Shown here: positions 41,994 through 50,851 of the stretch, piece by piece | Layout: the number at the start of each line of letters is the position of its first letter | Position numbering within the stretch: position 1 is the stretch's first letter | Assembly (NCBI RefSeq): GCF_001424565.1 | Contig: NZ_LMOL01000016.1 | Span: 36,523-100,522 of the forward strand | DNA: 64,000 nucleotides | Direction: 5' to 3' | Origin: Arthrobacter sp. Leaf141 | GTDB taxonomy: Bacteria > Actinomycetota > Actinomycetes > Actinomycetales > Micrococcaceae | Position numbers and translations under genes: made by a program | Notes under the pieces: generated by a model | Database searches by the model: none | What the model saw: the letters and a program-made list of their open reading frames with translations, nothing else | Told to the model about the DNA's origin: nothing

Positions 41994-44231
41994 CTAGGGT
42001 GCATTGTGTTCCGCCGAATCGTGGACCACAAGCATTTCCTCGTCCAGTTCCCCGTCGGGGAAGAAGCAGGCGAAGCGCTGGTCGACGGGTTCCGCGGAGC
42101 CGGCTTCCAGGACCTGGACGGCCGACGACGGCCCGGCAGCTTCCAGGGGCGGCTCCAGCGTGAGGCACTTTTCCTGCTTCGGCGCCGGCAACGCGGCAAA
42201 AACCGGGCAGCGGGTGGCGAAGTTGCAGCCCTTGGGGGCATCCAGGGGAGAGGGAAGGTCGCCCTTGAGGATGATGCGTTCCCTGGTGCGTTCCAGGTGC
42301 GGGTCCGGTACCGGGATGGCGGACAGGAGGGCCCTGGTGTAGGGGTGGCGGGGGTTATCGAACACCCGGTCCACCTCGCCCACTTCCACGATCTTGCCCA
42401 GGTACATCACGGCAACCCGGTTGGAGATGTGCCGGACCACCGAGAGGTCGTGGGCTACCAGCAGGTAGCTCAGCCCCAGTTCGGCCCGAAGCTTGTCCAG
42501 CAGGTTGATGACGCCGGCCTGGACGGAGACGTCCAGGGCGGAGACCGGTTCGTCCAGGACCACCAGTTTGGGGTTGACTGCCAGGGCCCGGGCGATGCCG
42601 ATGCGCTGGCGCTGGCCCCCGGAGAACTGGTTGGGGAAGCGGTTCACGTGGTCCGGCTGCAGTCCCACGAGCTTCATCAGCTCCATGATCCGCTTCCGGA
42701 TGGCGGGCTTGTCCATTCCCGCGTTCTGCAGCGGTTCGGCGAGGACCTCGTAGACGGTGAACCGGGGGTCAAGGGCGCCGGTGGGGTCCTGGAACACCAT
42801 CTGCAGTTCCCGGCGCATGGCGCTCTTGGTCCGGGCATCAGTGGCTTTTTTGTTGCTGATGCCGCCGATCACCACCTCGCCGTCCTGGTCCTTGTGGAAC
42901 TCCATGATTTCCAGGAGCGTGGTGGTTTTGCCGGAGCCGGACTCCCCCACGATGGAGAAGCATTCGCCCTCGCGGATGTCGAAGCTCAGGCCGTCAACCG
43001 CTTTGACGGTGCCGATCCGCTTCTTCAGCAGTGCGCCCTTGGTCAGCGGGAAGTGCTTGCGGACATCGTTGAGCTGGAGCACCGTAGCGCGTTCGTTGCG
43101 GGGAATCGCGTCGAAACGGGAAACGGGAACGGGCGGGGCGGAGAACACTTCGTGCCCGTCCACGTCCTGGCCAAGGGAGTCCGACTTGATGCACGCGGCG
43201 CTGTGCGGGCCGCTGCCGGCCACGGGCAGCAGCGCCGGTTCGCCCTCGAGGCAGGCGTCGGTGGCCAGGGGGCAGCGGGGCGCGAAGGAGCAGCCGGTGG
43301 GCGCGTGGATGAGGTTCGGCGGGATGCCCTCGATGGGGATCAGGGAGGACTTCTCCGAGACGTCCACGCGGGGCACCGCCCCGAGCAGGCCCAGGGTGTA
43401 GGGCATCCGGGGGTTGTAGTAGATCTCGTCCACCATGCCGGTTTCCACGGGCTTGCCGGCGTACATCACCATGATGTCGTCCGCCATGCCGGCCACCACA
43501 CCGAGGTCGTGGGTGATCATCACCACCGCCGCGCCGGTTTCCTCCTGGGCGGTGTGGAGCACCTCGAGGACCTGGGCCTGGATGGTGACGTCCAAGGCGG
43601 TGGTGGGTTCGTCGGCGATGAGCACCCGAGGGTTGTTGGCGATGGCGATCGCGATCATCACACGCTGCCGCATGCCACCGGAGAATTCGTGCGGGAATGC
43701 CCGCAGCCGGTCCTTGGGGCTGGGGATGCCCACCATGGCCAGCAGTTCGACGGCGCGCGCCTCCTTGGCCTGCTTGCTCATCGCGGGGTTGTGGATGGTC
43801 AGCGCCTCAACGATCTGGGCGCCCACCGTGTAGACGGGGGTCAGGGAGGAGAGCGGGTCCTGGAACACCATGGCGAGGTCGTTCCCGCGGTAGGCGCACA
43901 TGGCCTTGTCACTGAGTCCCAGCAGTTCACTGCCGTGGAGCCGGACTGAGCCGGTTACCTCGGCGGTGGGCGGCAGGAGCCCCATGATGGCCAGGGACGT
44001 GACCGATTTGCCTGAACCCGACTCGCCCACGATGCCCAGGGTCTTGCCGGCCAGCAGGTCGAAGTCCACGCCGCGGACAGCGTGGACCACGCCGTTCTCG
44101 GAATTGAACCGGACGTTCAGGTCCCGCACGGACAGGACGGCGTCGGTGGGGGCGTGGAGGCCGGCGACGTGCAGCCGCTCCACGGTGGACGGGGTGGGCT
44201 CGAAGGCCCCGGTGGTGGTTTCGCTGCTCAT
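41994..44231 (-). CDS. Fused double ABC ATPase (DppD-DppF type)
   Basis: A 745-residue protein that joins the two ATPases of a peptide transporter. The first domain (about 28-345) has GESGSGKSVTS, signature FSGGMRQRVMIAIA and Walker B VLIADEPTTALD; the second (about 385-710) has GESGSGKTTTL, FSGGQRQRIGIARA and LVVLDEPVSALD. Each is followed by the Cys-rich oligopeptide ABC C-terminal motif (FAPRCPLATDAC; FATRCPVF), a possible iron-sulphur site. Its ATG overlaps the permease stop by 4 bases. Fused forms are common in actinobacteria. Confidence 0.94.
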   Translation of the reverse strand: MSSETTTGAFEPTPSTVERLHVAGLHAPTDAVLSVRDLNVRFNSENGVVHAVRGVDFDLLAGKTLGIVGESGSGKSVTSLAIMGLLPPTAEVTGSVRLHGSELLGLSDKAMCAYRGNDLAMVFQDPLSSLTPVYTVGAQIVEALTIHNPAMSKQAKEARAVELLAMVGIPSPKDRLRAFPHEFSGGMRQRVMIAIAIANNPRVLIADEPTTALDVTIQAQVLEVLHTAQEETGAAVVMITHDLGVVAGMADDIMVMYAGKPVETGMVDEIYYNPRMPYTLGLLGAVPRVDVSEKSSLIPIEGIPPNLIHAPTGCSFAPRCPLATDACLEGEPALLPVAGSGPHSAACIKSDSLGQDVDGHEVFSAPPVPVSRFDAIPRNERATVLQLNDVRKHFPLTKGALLKKRIGTVKAVDGLSFDIREGECFSIVGESGSGKTTTLLEIMEFHKDQDGEVVIGGISNKKATDARTKSAMRRELQMVFQDPTGALDPRFTVYEVLAEPLQNAGMDKPAIRKRIMELMKLVGLQPDHVNRFPNQFSGGQRQRIGIARALAVNPKLVVLDEPVSALDVSVQAGVINLLDKLRAELGLSYLLVAHDLSVVRHISNRVAVMYLGKIVEVGEVDRVFDNPRHPYTRALLSAIPVPDPHLERTRERIILKGDLPSPLDAPKGCNFATRCPVFAALPAPKQEKCLTLEPPLEAAGPSSAVQVLEAGSAEPVDQRFACFFPDGELDEEMLVVHDSAEHNAP

Positions 44232-45217
44232 GGGGTCTTCATCTCCGCGCGGTTCTTCCTGGCACTGGTCTTCCGGGCCTTGCCCACGGAGCTGGAACTG
44301 GGATCAAAGGCGTCCCGCAGCCCGTCGTTCATCATGGCCAGCGACCCGGTGAGGAGGAACATCACCGCCAGGGGCACCCAGAACATCCAGGGAAACGTCT
44401 GGACCTGTGAGGTGGCTGCGCCGATCAGCACGCCGAGGCTGACGTCCGGGACCTTGATGCCGATGCCGATGAAGGAGAAGGCCACCTCGGCGAGGATGGC
44501 GCCGGTGACGCCGCGGGTGATGTCGAGGACCAGCAGCGAGCCGATGTTCGGCACCAGGTGCCGCCACACGATCCGACGGGGCGGGACGCCCATGTACTGG
44601 GCGGCCTTGACGAAGTCGCGCTGCATCAGGGACATGGACAGGGACCGGATGAGCCGGGCCGTTCCCATCCAGCTGAAGATCAGCAGGACGATGATCAGCA
44701 GCAGCCACGAGGGCAGGTTCTGCTTGAAGTTGGCGCCGCCCCCGCTGGTGGCCACGGCCACCACCAGCAGCGCGGGCATCATGATGAGCGCCTCGAGGAC
44801 AAAGAGCATCACCTTGTCCACCTTGCCGCCGAAGTAGGCCATGGTGCAGCCGTAGACGGCGGCGATCAGCACCGAGACCAGGCCCACGATCAGGCCGATC
44901 AGGATGGAGATCCGCGTTCCTTCCACGGTCATGGCGTACAGGTCGATGCCTGCCTGTGAGGTGCCCAGGTAGTGCTCCGCGGACGGCGGCATGCCGATGT
45001 TGAAGGGGTCGATGGTCTCCTTGTCCCAGGTGGTGAAGAAGTTGCCCACAAAGGAGAACACCACCAGGGCCAGGAAGATGACCAGCCCGGCCACAGCCGT
45101 TTTGTTGCGCAGGAAGCGCCGGAAGATGATGGTGGATTTGCCAATAACGACGTCGGCGTTTTCCAGGTGTGCGTCCTGGGCAACTGCTGCCGGGTCTACG
45201 GCGTTGAGGTTGGTCAT
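44228..45217 (-). CDS. dppC: Peptide-type ABC transporter permease (DppC-like)
   Basis: A 329-residue permease with six main membrane segments. The BPD_transp coupling motif is REFVKAAQYMGVPPRRIVWRHLVPN-like (sequence here QRDFVKAAQYMGVPPRRI). The long N-terminal extracytoplasmic loop with GMPPSAEHYLGTSQAGIDL is typical of DppC/OppC. It sits 2 bases after dppB and overlaps the ATPase gene. Confidence 0.92.
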   Translation of the reverse strand: MTNLNAVDPAAVAQDAHLENADVVIGKSTIIFRRFLRNKTAVAGLVIFLALVVFSFVGNFFTTWDKETIDPFNIGMPPSAEHYLGTSQAGIDLYAMTVEGTRISILIGLIVGLVSVLIAAVYGCTMAYFGGKVDKVMLFVLEALIMMPALLVVAVATSGGGANFKQNLPSWLLLIIVLLIFSWMGTARLIRSLSMSLMQRDFVKAAQYMGVPPRRIVWRHLVPNIGSLLVLDITRGVTGAILAEVAFSFIGIGIKVPDVSLGVLIGAATSQVQTFPWMFWVPLAVMFLLTGSLAMMNDGLRDAFDPSSSSVGKARKTSARKNRAEMKTP

Positions 45218-45219
45218 GG

Positions 45220-46203
45220 CTACTGCACCCGCACTCTCGGGTCTACAAGCGTGGTGGCGAAGTCCGCCAGGATGGCGCCCAGGGCGAAGATCACGGAGCC
45301 GTACGCCAGGGTGGCGGTGGCCGCGTTGACGTCCTGCAGCGAGATAGCGTCAATGCTCCAGGATCCGACGCCGGGCCAGGCGAAGATCTTTTCGGCGAAG
45401 AAGCCGCCGGCGAAGATGGCCGGGATGGTGAAGGCGATGCTTTGGGCCACGGGGATGAAGGACACGCGCAGGGCGTGCCGGCTGATGGCCTGGTTGCGGG
45501 TCAGTCCCTTGGCGCGCGCCGTTCGGACGAAGTCTGCGTTGACGTTGTCCAGGAGGTATTGGCGCTGGGCGATCTGGTAGGAGCCCCAGCCCACCAGGGT
45601 GATGGCCACCGTGGGCACGGCGTAGTGGCCCACCATGTCCACAAACTGCGCCCACCCGGGCTCCATGCCGGGGGTTGAGATGCCGGTGACGAAGAAGATG
45701 CGGTTGCCCACGGTTTCGTTGATGTTGATGGCGCCCAACTGCACCAGGAAGTAGGCGATGGGGGCCGGCACGATGTAGGCCAGGTAGCTGTATGACGTGA
45801 TGACCCGGTCCTGGAACTTGTACTGGCGGGCGGCGGAGTACACACCCAGCGCGACGCCGATCACCAGGGTCAGCACGATCGAGGCGAGGAAAAGCCGGGT
45901 GGAGATCCACACGCGGTCCCCAAATTCAGCGTTGATGAAGGCGCCATTCGGGCTGCGGCCCCAGTCCCAGCGGGTCACGATGCCGGTGAGCCAGTCAACG
46001 TAGCGCTCCCACGGGTTGAGGTCCGGGTCCAGGCCCTTGAGGCGCATGGAGTTGGCGACCTGCTCCGGAGTGGGGCGGGGGATGCGTTCCTGTTCCAGCA
46101 GCGCCGGTTTGAGGGAGCTGACGGCCAGGAAATATCCGGCAGAGGTGGTCAGAAAGATCATGACCAGGTAAGTGAAGCCGCGTTTGGCAAGGTAGCGGAG
46201 CAT
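45220..46203 (-). CDS. dppB: Peptide-type ABC transporter permease (DppB-like)
   Basis: A 327-residue permease starting RYLAKRGFTYLVMIFLTTSAGYFL, with the coupling motif NADFVRTARAKGLTRNQAISRHALR and a GGFFAEKIFAWPGVGSWSIDAI segment characteristic of DppB/OppB. It forms the channel with the DppC-like protein. It is the first gene of the operon; no clear ribosome binding site precedes its ATG. Confidence 0.92.
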   Translation of the reverse strand: MLRYLAKRGFTYLVMIFLTTSAGYFLAVSSLKPALLEQERIPRPTPEQVANSMRLKGLDPDLNPWERYVDWLTGIVTRWDWGRSPNGAFINAEFGDRVWISTRLFLASIVLTLVIGVALGVYSAARQYKFQDRVITSYSYLAYIVPAPIAYFLVQLGAININETVGNRIFFVTGISTPGMEPGWAQFVDMVGHYAVPTVAITLVGWGSYQIAQRQYLLDNVNADFVRTARAKGLTRNQAISRHALRVSFIPVAQSIAFTIPAIFAGGFFAEKIFAWPGVGSWSIDAISLQDVNAATATLAYGSVIFALGAILADFATTLVDPRVRVQ

Positions 46204-46562
46204 GGGGCGCTACTTCTGTTTCGCCGCCGGCCGTTGGACGGAAGGACACTGCGCGGGTGGCAGCTGGAGTGCCGGGATACGGGGCAAAACAACAATCACG
46301 TGCTGGATCCTTCCGTCATCCCCGGATGAGCGGGGGTTTGCTCCGCCTCACCGGGTTCTGTGCCAGCGGGTGGCTGGCGTCCCGCAGCCTTTGGGGCCGG
46401 TCCTGGTGGACTATGTTGCGGGTCACATTCCAGAGGAAACTATCACAGCCCGCAGCCCGGATTGCGCCGGGACGGCCCGAAAGCTACTGGCCCGTATCAG
46501 ATTGTTATGAACATTCCTGTAAAGCTCATGTGACTGGACCGAGGGTCCGGAACTGACGTAGC
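46204..46562. other. Intergenic region TetR / peptide ABC operon (359 bp)
   Basis: No gene is visible. It must hold the promoter of the ABC operon. Near the TetR stop it contains GGACC-GAG-GGTCC (46536-46548), whose arms equal the core of the TetR operator at 47199-47218; it may be a secondary site or only the end hairpin of the TetR transcript. Confidence 0.5.
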
Positions 46563-47171
46563 CTACGCCCCGCGCACGACGCGTGTGACAAGGTCCTGCC
46601 AGGAAGCCATCAGCCGTTCCGGCGCAACGCCGTGGACCCGGACCAGGTTCAGGAGCCGCTCAGGATCCAGGGTGGCAGCAAGGGAACCGGCCATCAGGCC
46701 AGGCTCGGGGGCATAGCCTTCCTGCCGCAGCAGCATCTCAATATGCCGGTTCCACAGGGCTGCGGCGGGCACTTCAAAACGGCCCCGCGACGCCATTTCC
46801 GCAGCGAGAACCAGGTCCCCGAAAGCCAGTACATACTGGATCCGCCCGATGCCGCAGGCGATCAGCCGCTCAAGGCCGGGCGCGCCCGGACCCAGGGGCG
46901 GCGGCCCGAACATAAACCGCGACTGAAAGTCGGTTTCGGAGTCGTTGAGCAGCGTCACCATCAGCCCGGCTCGGCTGCCGAACCGCCGGAACACGGTGCC
47001 CTTGCCCACGCCGGCGTACTCCGCCAGCCGGTCCATGGTCAGGCCGGCCACCCCGCCCTCCTCAATGAGTTCGCGGGCGGCCCTTAGGAGGCGCTCCCGG
47101 TTCCGGGCGGCGTCACTGCGCTCGGCAGCGGTAACCGGGGCCACTCCCGGCCGCATTGGGATGGAACTCAC
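46563..47171 (-). CDS. TetR family regulator, divergent from FMN reductase
   Basis: A 202-residue TetR protein: HTH at about 20-65 (RERLLRAARELIEEGGVAGLTMDRLAEYAGVGKGTVFRRFGSRAGLM in part), then a helical ligand domain. It starts with GTG; TAGACT 6 bases upstream supports that. A 20-bp perfect-arm palindrome lies between it and the divergent FMN reductase gene, so it very likely represses that gene and itself, responding to a quinone, electrophile or similar compound (inference). Confidence 0.9.
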   Translation of the reverse strand: MSSIPMRPGVAPVTAAERSDAARNRERLLRAARELIEEGGVAGLTMDRLAEYAGVGKGTVFRRFGSRAGLMVTLLNDSETDFQSRFMFGPPPLGPGAPGLERLIACGIGRIQYVLAFGDLVLAAEMASRGRFEVPAAALWNRHIEMLLRQEGYAPEPGLMAGSLAATLDPERLLNLVRVHGVAPERLMASWQDLVTRVVRGA

Positions 47172-47177
47172 AGGTCC

Positions 47178-47183
47178 AGTCTA
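47178..47183 (-). promoter_or_regulatory. -10 hexamer of the TetR gene, leaderless type
   Basis: TAGACT on the minus strand, six bases, then the GTG at 47171. TAATAT at 47194-47199 is an alternative, giving a longer leader and placing the operator in its spacer. Confidence 0.4.
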
Positions 47184-47198
47184 GTCCCCGGGAATATT

Positions 47199-47218
47199 AA
47201 ACGGACCGTGGTCCGTTT
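47199..47218. promoter_or_regulatory. TetR operator AAACGGACC-GT-GGTCCGTTT
   Basis: Perfect 9-bp arms around GT in the 122-bp divergent intergenic region. Length and symmetry are typical of TetR operators. Confidence 0.8.
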
Positions 47219-47293
47219 ACTCTGGATGAAGGCGTTCCGACGCCCCAGTTGTGCTGCGCCGCAACCCCCGCGGCCCGAACCCTAGGAGTCCCC

Positions 47294-47857
47294 ATGTCCA
47301 AGAACACCGTCCTGACGCTCGTCGGCAGCCTCCGCGCCGAGTCCACCAACCAGATGCTGGCCGAAGCAATCCAGCTCAACGCCCCGGAGCACGTCGCTGT
47401 TGTTATCCACGACAGCCTGGGCAACATTCCGTTCTACAATGAGGACATCGACGTAGAAGGTTCCGTTCCAGCCGCCGCCGCCGCGCTGCGTGCCGCTGCC
47501 GCAGAAGCCGGTGCCGTGCTGCTGGTGACCCCCGAGTACAACGGCACCATCCCGGCCCCGCTCAAGAACGCCATCGACTGGCTGTCCCGCCCGTTCGGCG
47601 CCGGCGCCCTGACCGGCAAACCCACCGCCGTCGTCGGAACCGCTTTTGGCCAGTTCGGCGGCGTTTGGGCCCAGGATGAGGCCCGCAAGGCTGCCGGCAT
47701 CGCCGGCGCAAACGTCCTGGCGGACGCCAAGCTGGCTGTTCCCGGCTCGCTGGTCCGGTTCGCCGAACTGCACCCCAAGGACGACGCAGAGGTCGTGGAG
47801 CAGATCAAGGGCGTCTTCGATGCCCTTGACGCCGCAGTCGCAGCACCGGCCGCCTAG
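47294..47857 (+). CDS. NADPH-dependent FMN reductase / quinone reductase
   Basis: A 187-residue flavodoxin-fold enzyme. The FMN phosphate loop is VGSLRAESTNQMLAEAI and the isoalloxazine contact is LVTPEYNGTIPAPLKNAIDW, the family hallmark. Such enzymes reduce FMN, quinones, azo dyes or chromate with NAD(P)H. The ATG at 47294 has TAGGAG upstream. It is divergent from a TetR regulator with a shared operator, so it is probably induced by its substrates or by oxidative stress. Confidence 0.92.
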   Translation: MSKNTVLTLVGSLRAESTNQMLAEAIQLNAPEHVAVVIHDSLGNIPFYNEDIDVEGSVPAAAAALRAAAAEAGAVLLVTPEYNGTIPAPLKNAIDWLSRPFGAGALTGKPTAVVGTAFGQFGGVWAQDEARKAAGIAGANVLADAKLAVPGSLVRFAELHPKDDAEVVEQIKGVFDALDAAVAAPAA

Positions 47858-47998
47858 TACCTCGAGGCGCCTGCCCTGCTGTAACCAACTCTTGTCCCAA
47901 CCGGTACCACCCGGAGATCCCCGGTCCTGCCGCCGGCCGTAACGTTAATCAACCGGAGCCGCCGCGCTGGACGGGCCGGAACGGAAAAGCGGTGCAGG

Positions 47999-48883
47999 AT
48001 GCCAGGAACCGGGGGTGCCGGTCAGGGGCGGGGAACGCGGCAGGCGGCCGTCGCGGCCCTGGCGCTCTGCTGCTGGCTGGGCGCCTGCGCCCCGGCGCCG
48101 GAGGGTGTGCCCGCCCCCACCAACCCTGGCGTTCCGGCCGCCCCGCCGGCGCCCGAGCCGCAGGCTCCGCCCTGGCCGCAGGCCCCAACCACATCCACGG
48201 CGGCGGCTGTTCCGTCCGCAGCTTCGGCGACGCCCGGCGCCCGTCATGCCGCGCCTCCGGTCAGCCCGGCTCCTGCGCCCGGCACTGGCGGGGGCAGTCC
48301 CCCACCGGCGGACACCCCTGGTGCCGCCGCCACCCCCTCCTCGGCACCCTCTTCGGGCCCCGCTGCTGCACCCGTCCCCGGTGCCATACCAACCTCCGGC
48401 GCCAGTGCGCCTTCCGGACTGCGTACCGTCACCACGTACTACGTGCTGCTGGACGACGGCGGCCGGAACGGCGTCCGCTTCGGCTGCAATGACAGCCTGG
48501 TGGGCCTTTCCCGGCAGCTGCCGGCCGCCACTGCCGCGGCACCGCTGCGTGCTGCACTGGGCCCCCTCCTCGGACCAGCGGAATCCGATGACCTTGGGGC
48601 AGCGTTGCCTGCAGGCAGCTACAACGCCCTGGCAGGTGCCACCCTGACGCTCCTGTCCGGCCGCTTCGACGGAACCACCGTCACGGTGTACCTTGCGGGC
48701 GGACTCAACCCCGATGGCGTCTGCGACCTGCCCAGGCTGGAAATGCAGCTGACCCAGACAGCCGTGGCCGCCGTGGGTGCCGTCCGGGCCGAGATCTACA
48801 TCAATGGCGTGCCCTTGGGGCAGGCACTCCGCCTGGACCAAGGGGACGGAACCGCCGGAACGCCGCCACCGGGTGAATCATGA
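47999..48883 (+). CDS. Lipoprotein with Pro/Ala-rich linker and GerMN-like domain
   Basis: A 294-residue lipoprotein. The signal peptide ends in LGAC at residue 30. Residues 31-140 are a low-complexity Pro/Ala/Ser-rich linker that would span the cell wall. Residues 143-280 resemble the GerMN domain found in sporulation and cell-wall lipoproteins: LGPLLGPAESDDLGAALPAG, an LSGRFDGTTVTVYL strand, and QLTQTAVAAVGAVRAEIYINGVP. The function of single-GerMN lipoproteins is not known. The domain call is tentative. No clear ribosome binding site lies before the ATG. Confidence 0.7.
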   Translation: MPGTGGAGQGRGTRQAAVAALALCCWLGACAPAPEGVPAPTNPGVPAAPPAPEPQAPPWPQAPTTSTAAAVPSAASATPGARHAAPPVSPAPAPGTGGGSPPPADTPGAAATPSSAPSSGPAAAPVPGAIPTSGASAPSGLRTVTTYYVLLDDGGRNGVRFGCNDSLVGLSRQLPAATAAAPLRAALGPLLGPAESDDLGAALPAGSYNALAGATLTLLSGRFDGTTVTVYLAGGLNPDGVCDLPRLEMQLTQTAVAAVGAVRAEIYINGVPLGQALRLDQGDGTAGTPPPGES

Positions 48884-48885
48884 TT

Positions 48886-48925
48886 CAACAGCTGTTGCTT
48901 TTCAGGCAACACCCGGTTGTATCCT
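48886..48925. promoter_or_regulatory. Palindrome and promoter before the PLP aminotransferase
   Basis: CAACAGCTGTTG (48886-48897) is a perfect 12-bp palindrome, followed by CAAC-N5-GTTG (48907-48919). TTGCTT (48896-48901) and TATCCT (48920-48925), 18 bases apart, form a promoter; TATCCT ends 6 bases before the GTG start. Confidence 0.5.
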
Positions 48926-48931
48926 GAGGAT

Positions 48932-50224
48932 GTGAGCCACGAAACACTTGATGCCGCCGCGGGTGCGCTGCCGGCCGAAGCCATTGATGCCATCGAACGG
49001 GCCGCAACATCAGCCCACCGCCACCAGGAGCTGTTCTCCGAGCGGGCCGCCCACATCCGGCAGTCAGCCGTCCGGGACGTTTTTGATATCTCGCTCCGCG
49101 AGGGCCTGGTCTCGCTGGCGGGGGGCAGCCCCTACCTGCAGTCACTGCCGCTGGACCGGCTGGCCGCCACAGCGGCACGGATCATCGCCGAAGAGGGCCT
49201 CACCGCGCTGCAGTATGGTGCAGGCCAGGGCACTGCCGAACTCCGGGCCCAGATCTGCGAAGTCATGGCCGCCGAAGGCATCACCGACGCCCGCCCCGAA
49301 AACGTGGTGGTCACCGCCGGCTCCCAGTCGGCGCAGGACGTGGCCACCAAGGTGTTTTGTGACCCGGGGGACGTGGTCCTGGTTGAGGACCCCACCTACG
49401 TGGGCGCCCTGAACACCTTCGAGGCCTACCAGGTCCAGGTGGAAACCGTGCCAATGGATGAGCATGGCCTGGTGCCCGATCTCCTGGAGGCGCGCATCGC
49501 AGCCCTTCAGCTGGCAGGCAGGACCATCAAGTTCCTGTACACCATCCCCAACTTCAACAACCCGTCGGGCATCACCCTCGCGGCGGAACGCCGCCAGCAG
49601 ATCGTCGATATATGCCGTAAAGCGAATATTCTGGTCCTGGAGGACAACCCGTACGGGCTGCTGCGGTTTGACGGCCGGCCACTGGCCCCGTTGCGGGCCG
49701 CTAACCCGGACGACGTCATCTACATGGGCTCCTTTTCGAAGATCTTCGCCCCCGGCCTCCGGATCGGCTGGGCCCTGGTGCCCGCCCACCTGCAGCGCCG
49801 GTACTACCTCGCGGCGGAGTCGGTGACCCTGTGCCCGCCGGCCTTGAACCAGATGCTCGTGTCCGCCTACCTGCGCGACTACGACTGGAAAGGCCAGATC
49901 GAGACCTACCGGGGGCTTTATGCCGAACGCTGCCGCGCCATGATCGAAGCCCTCGAGGAGCACTTGCCTGCAGGTGCCACCTGGACCTCGCCCGACGGGG
50001 GCTTCTTCGTGTGGGTCACCCTGCCGGCGGGCATAGACACCTACCCGCTGCTTTACAAAGCCATTGAGGCCGGTGTGGTGTTTATTCCGGGGGCCGCGTT
50101 CACGCCCTCGGATGAACCGTCCAACAAACTTCGCCTCGCATTCAGCGCCGTTCCCCCCGATGCCATTGCCGAAGGAGTACGCCGGCTGGCGCCGGTCCTT
50201 CAGGAAGCCATCGCGGCGCTGTAG
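48932..50224 (+). CDS. PLP-dependent aminotransferase, class I (2-aminoadipate/LysN-like)
   Basis: A 430-residue fold-type I aminotransferase. GGSPYLQSLPLDRLA and ALQYGAGQGTAELRAQI mark the N terminus, NFNNPSGITLAAERR the substrate/PLP region, and the Schiff-base lysine is in MGSFSKIFAPGLRIGWAL. It resembles the aminotransferase half of MocR regulators and 2-aminoadipate or valine:pyruvate aminotransferases, but has no HTH. The GTG at 48932 is chosen because TATCCT lies 6 bases upstream; TTG at 48917 is less likely. The exact amino acid used is unknown. Confidence 0.88.
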   Translation: MSHETLDAAAGALPAEAIDAIERAATSAHRHQELFSERAAHIRQSAVRDVFDISLREGLVSLAGGSPYLQSLPLDRLAATAARIIAEEGLTALQYGAGQGTAELRAQICEVMAAEGITDARPENVVVTAGSQSAQDVATKVFCDPGDVVLVEDPTYVGALNTFEAYQVQVETVPMDEHGLVPDLLEARIAALQLAGRTIKFLYTIPNFNNPSGITLAAERRQQIVDICRKANILVLEDNPYGLLRFDGRPLAPLRAANPDDVIYMGSFSKIFAPGLRIGWALVPAHLQRRYYLAAESVTLCPPALNQMLVSAYLRDYDWKGQIETYRGLYAERCRAMIEALEEHLPAGATWTSPDGGFFVWVTLPAGIDTYPLLYKAIEAGVVFIPGAAFTPSDEPSNKLRLAFSAVPPDAIAEGVRRLAPVLQEAIAAL

Positions 50225-50270
50225 CGTAGGCAGCACAAACCCTGACACACCAAGCGAAGGAGCAAGGCGC

Positions 50271-50699
50271 ATGAGCGGAATCATCGTTGTAGGGGTCGAC
50301 GGCAGCGACACGGCCAAGCGGGCCGCAGAGTCCGCACGGGACCTGGCAGCCGCCCTGGGAGCCTCGCTGCACGTGGTGTCGGCTTTCGACAGCGACCGGA
50401 CAGAGGTTTTCGGCAGCGGCAGCGACCAGTGGATCGTTTCCGACGCGGACGCCGCCGAACACGTGGCGCGGACCGTTGCGGACTCCCTGGGCAGCAGTGT
50501 CGCCGTGACCTACTCCGCAGCCCGGGGCAGGCCGGCAGATGCCCTTATTAAGGAAGCTGTGCGGCGGGAAGCACGCATCATCGTGGTGGGAAACCGGCGG
50601 ATGCAGGGGATCGGCCGGGTGCTGGGCAGTGTGGCCAACAGCGTGGCCCACAACGCCCCGTGCGATGTGTACATCGCGAACACCTACGACGCCGACTAG
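50271..50699 (+). CDS. Universal stress protein (UspA family)
   Basis: A 142-residue single-domain USP: VVGVDGSDTAKRAAESARDLA at the start and the ATP-binding motif VVGNRRMQGIGRVLGSVANSVAHNAPCDVYI (G-2x-G-9x-G(S/T)) near the end, so it probably binds ATP. GAAGGAG precedes the ATG by about 9 bases. A hairpin after the stop suggests it is transcribed alone. Confidence 0.92.
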   Translation: MSGIIVVGVDGSDTAKRAAESARDLAAALGASLHVVSAFDSDRTEVFGSGSDQWIVSDADAAEHVARTVADSLGSSVAVTYSAARGRPADALIKEAVRREARIIVVGNRRMQGIGRVLGSVANSVAHNAPCDVYIANTYDAD

Positions 50700-50710
50700 C
50701 AGCGTTCCGC

Positions 50711-50755
50711 GGACGCTCCCCGCTGTGGCCATTGTCGCGGCGGGGGGTGTCCGTT
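50711..50755 (+). terminator. Terminator-like hairpin after the usp gene
   Basis: A 13-bp stem with two G-U pairs (GGACGCTCCCCGC / GCGGGGGGTGTCC) followed by GTTCT, about 12 bases after the stop. Confidence 0.6.
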
Positions 50756-50851
50756 CTCACGCCCGGATCGCGGTTTCCGCCCGGGGCGAACGATAAAATT
50801 GAAGCAGCCCCAATGGTGCGGACCAGACCACCAGCACCCAAAGGGGCATCC

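Noticed and set aside
41508-43949. Open frame of 813 codons on the plus strand
   Set aside because: It is the antisense shadow of the fused ABC ATPase and binding protein, which have clear motifs on the minus strand. High GC leaves long open frames on the opposite strand.
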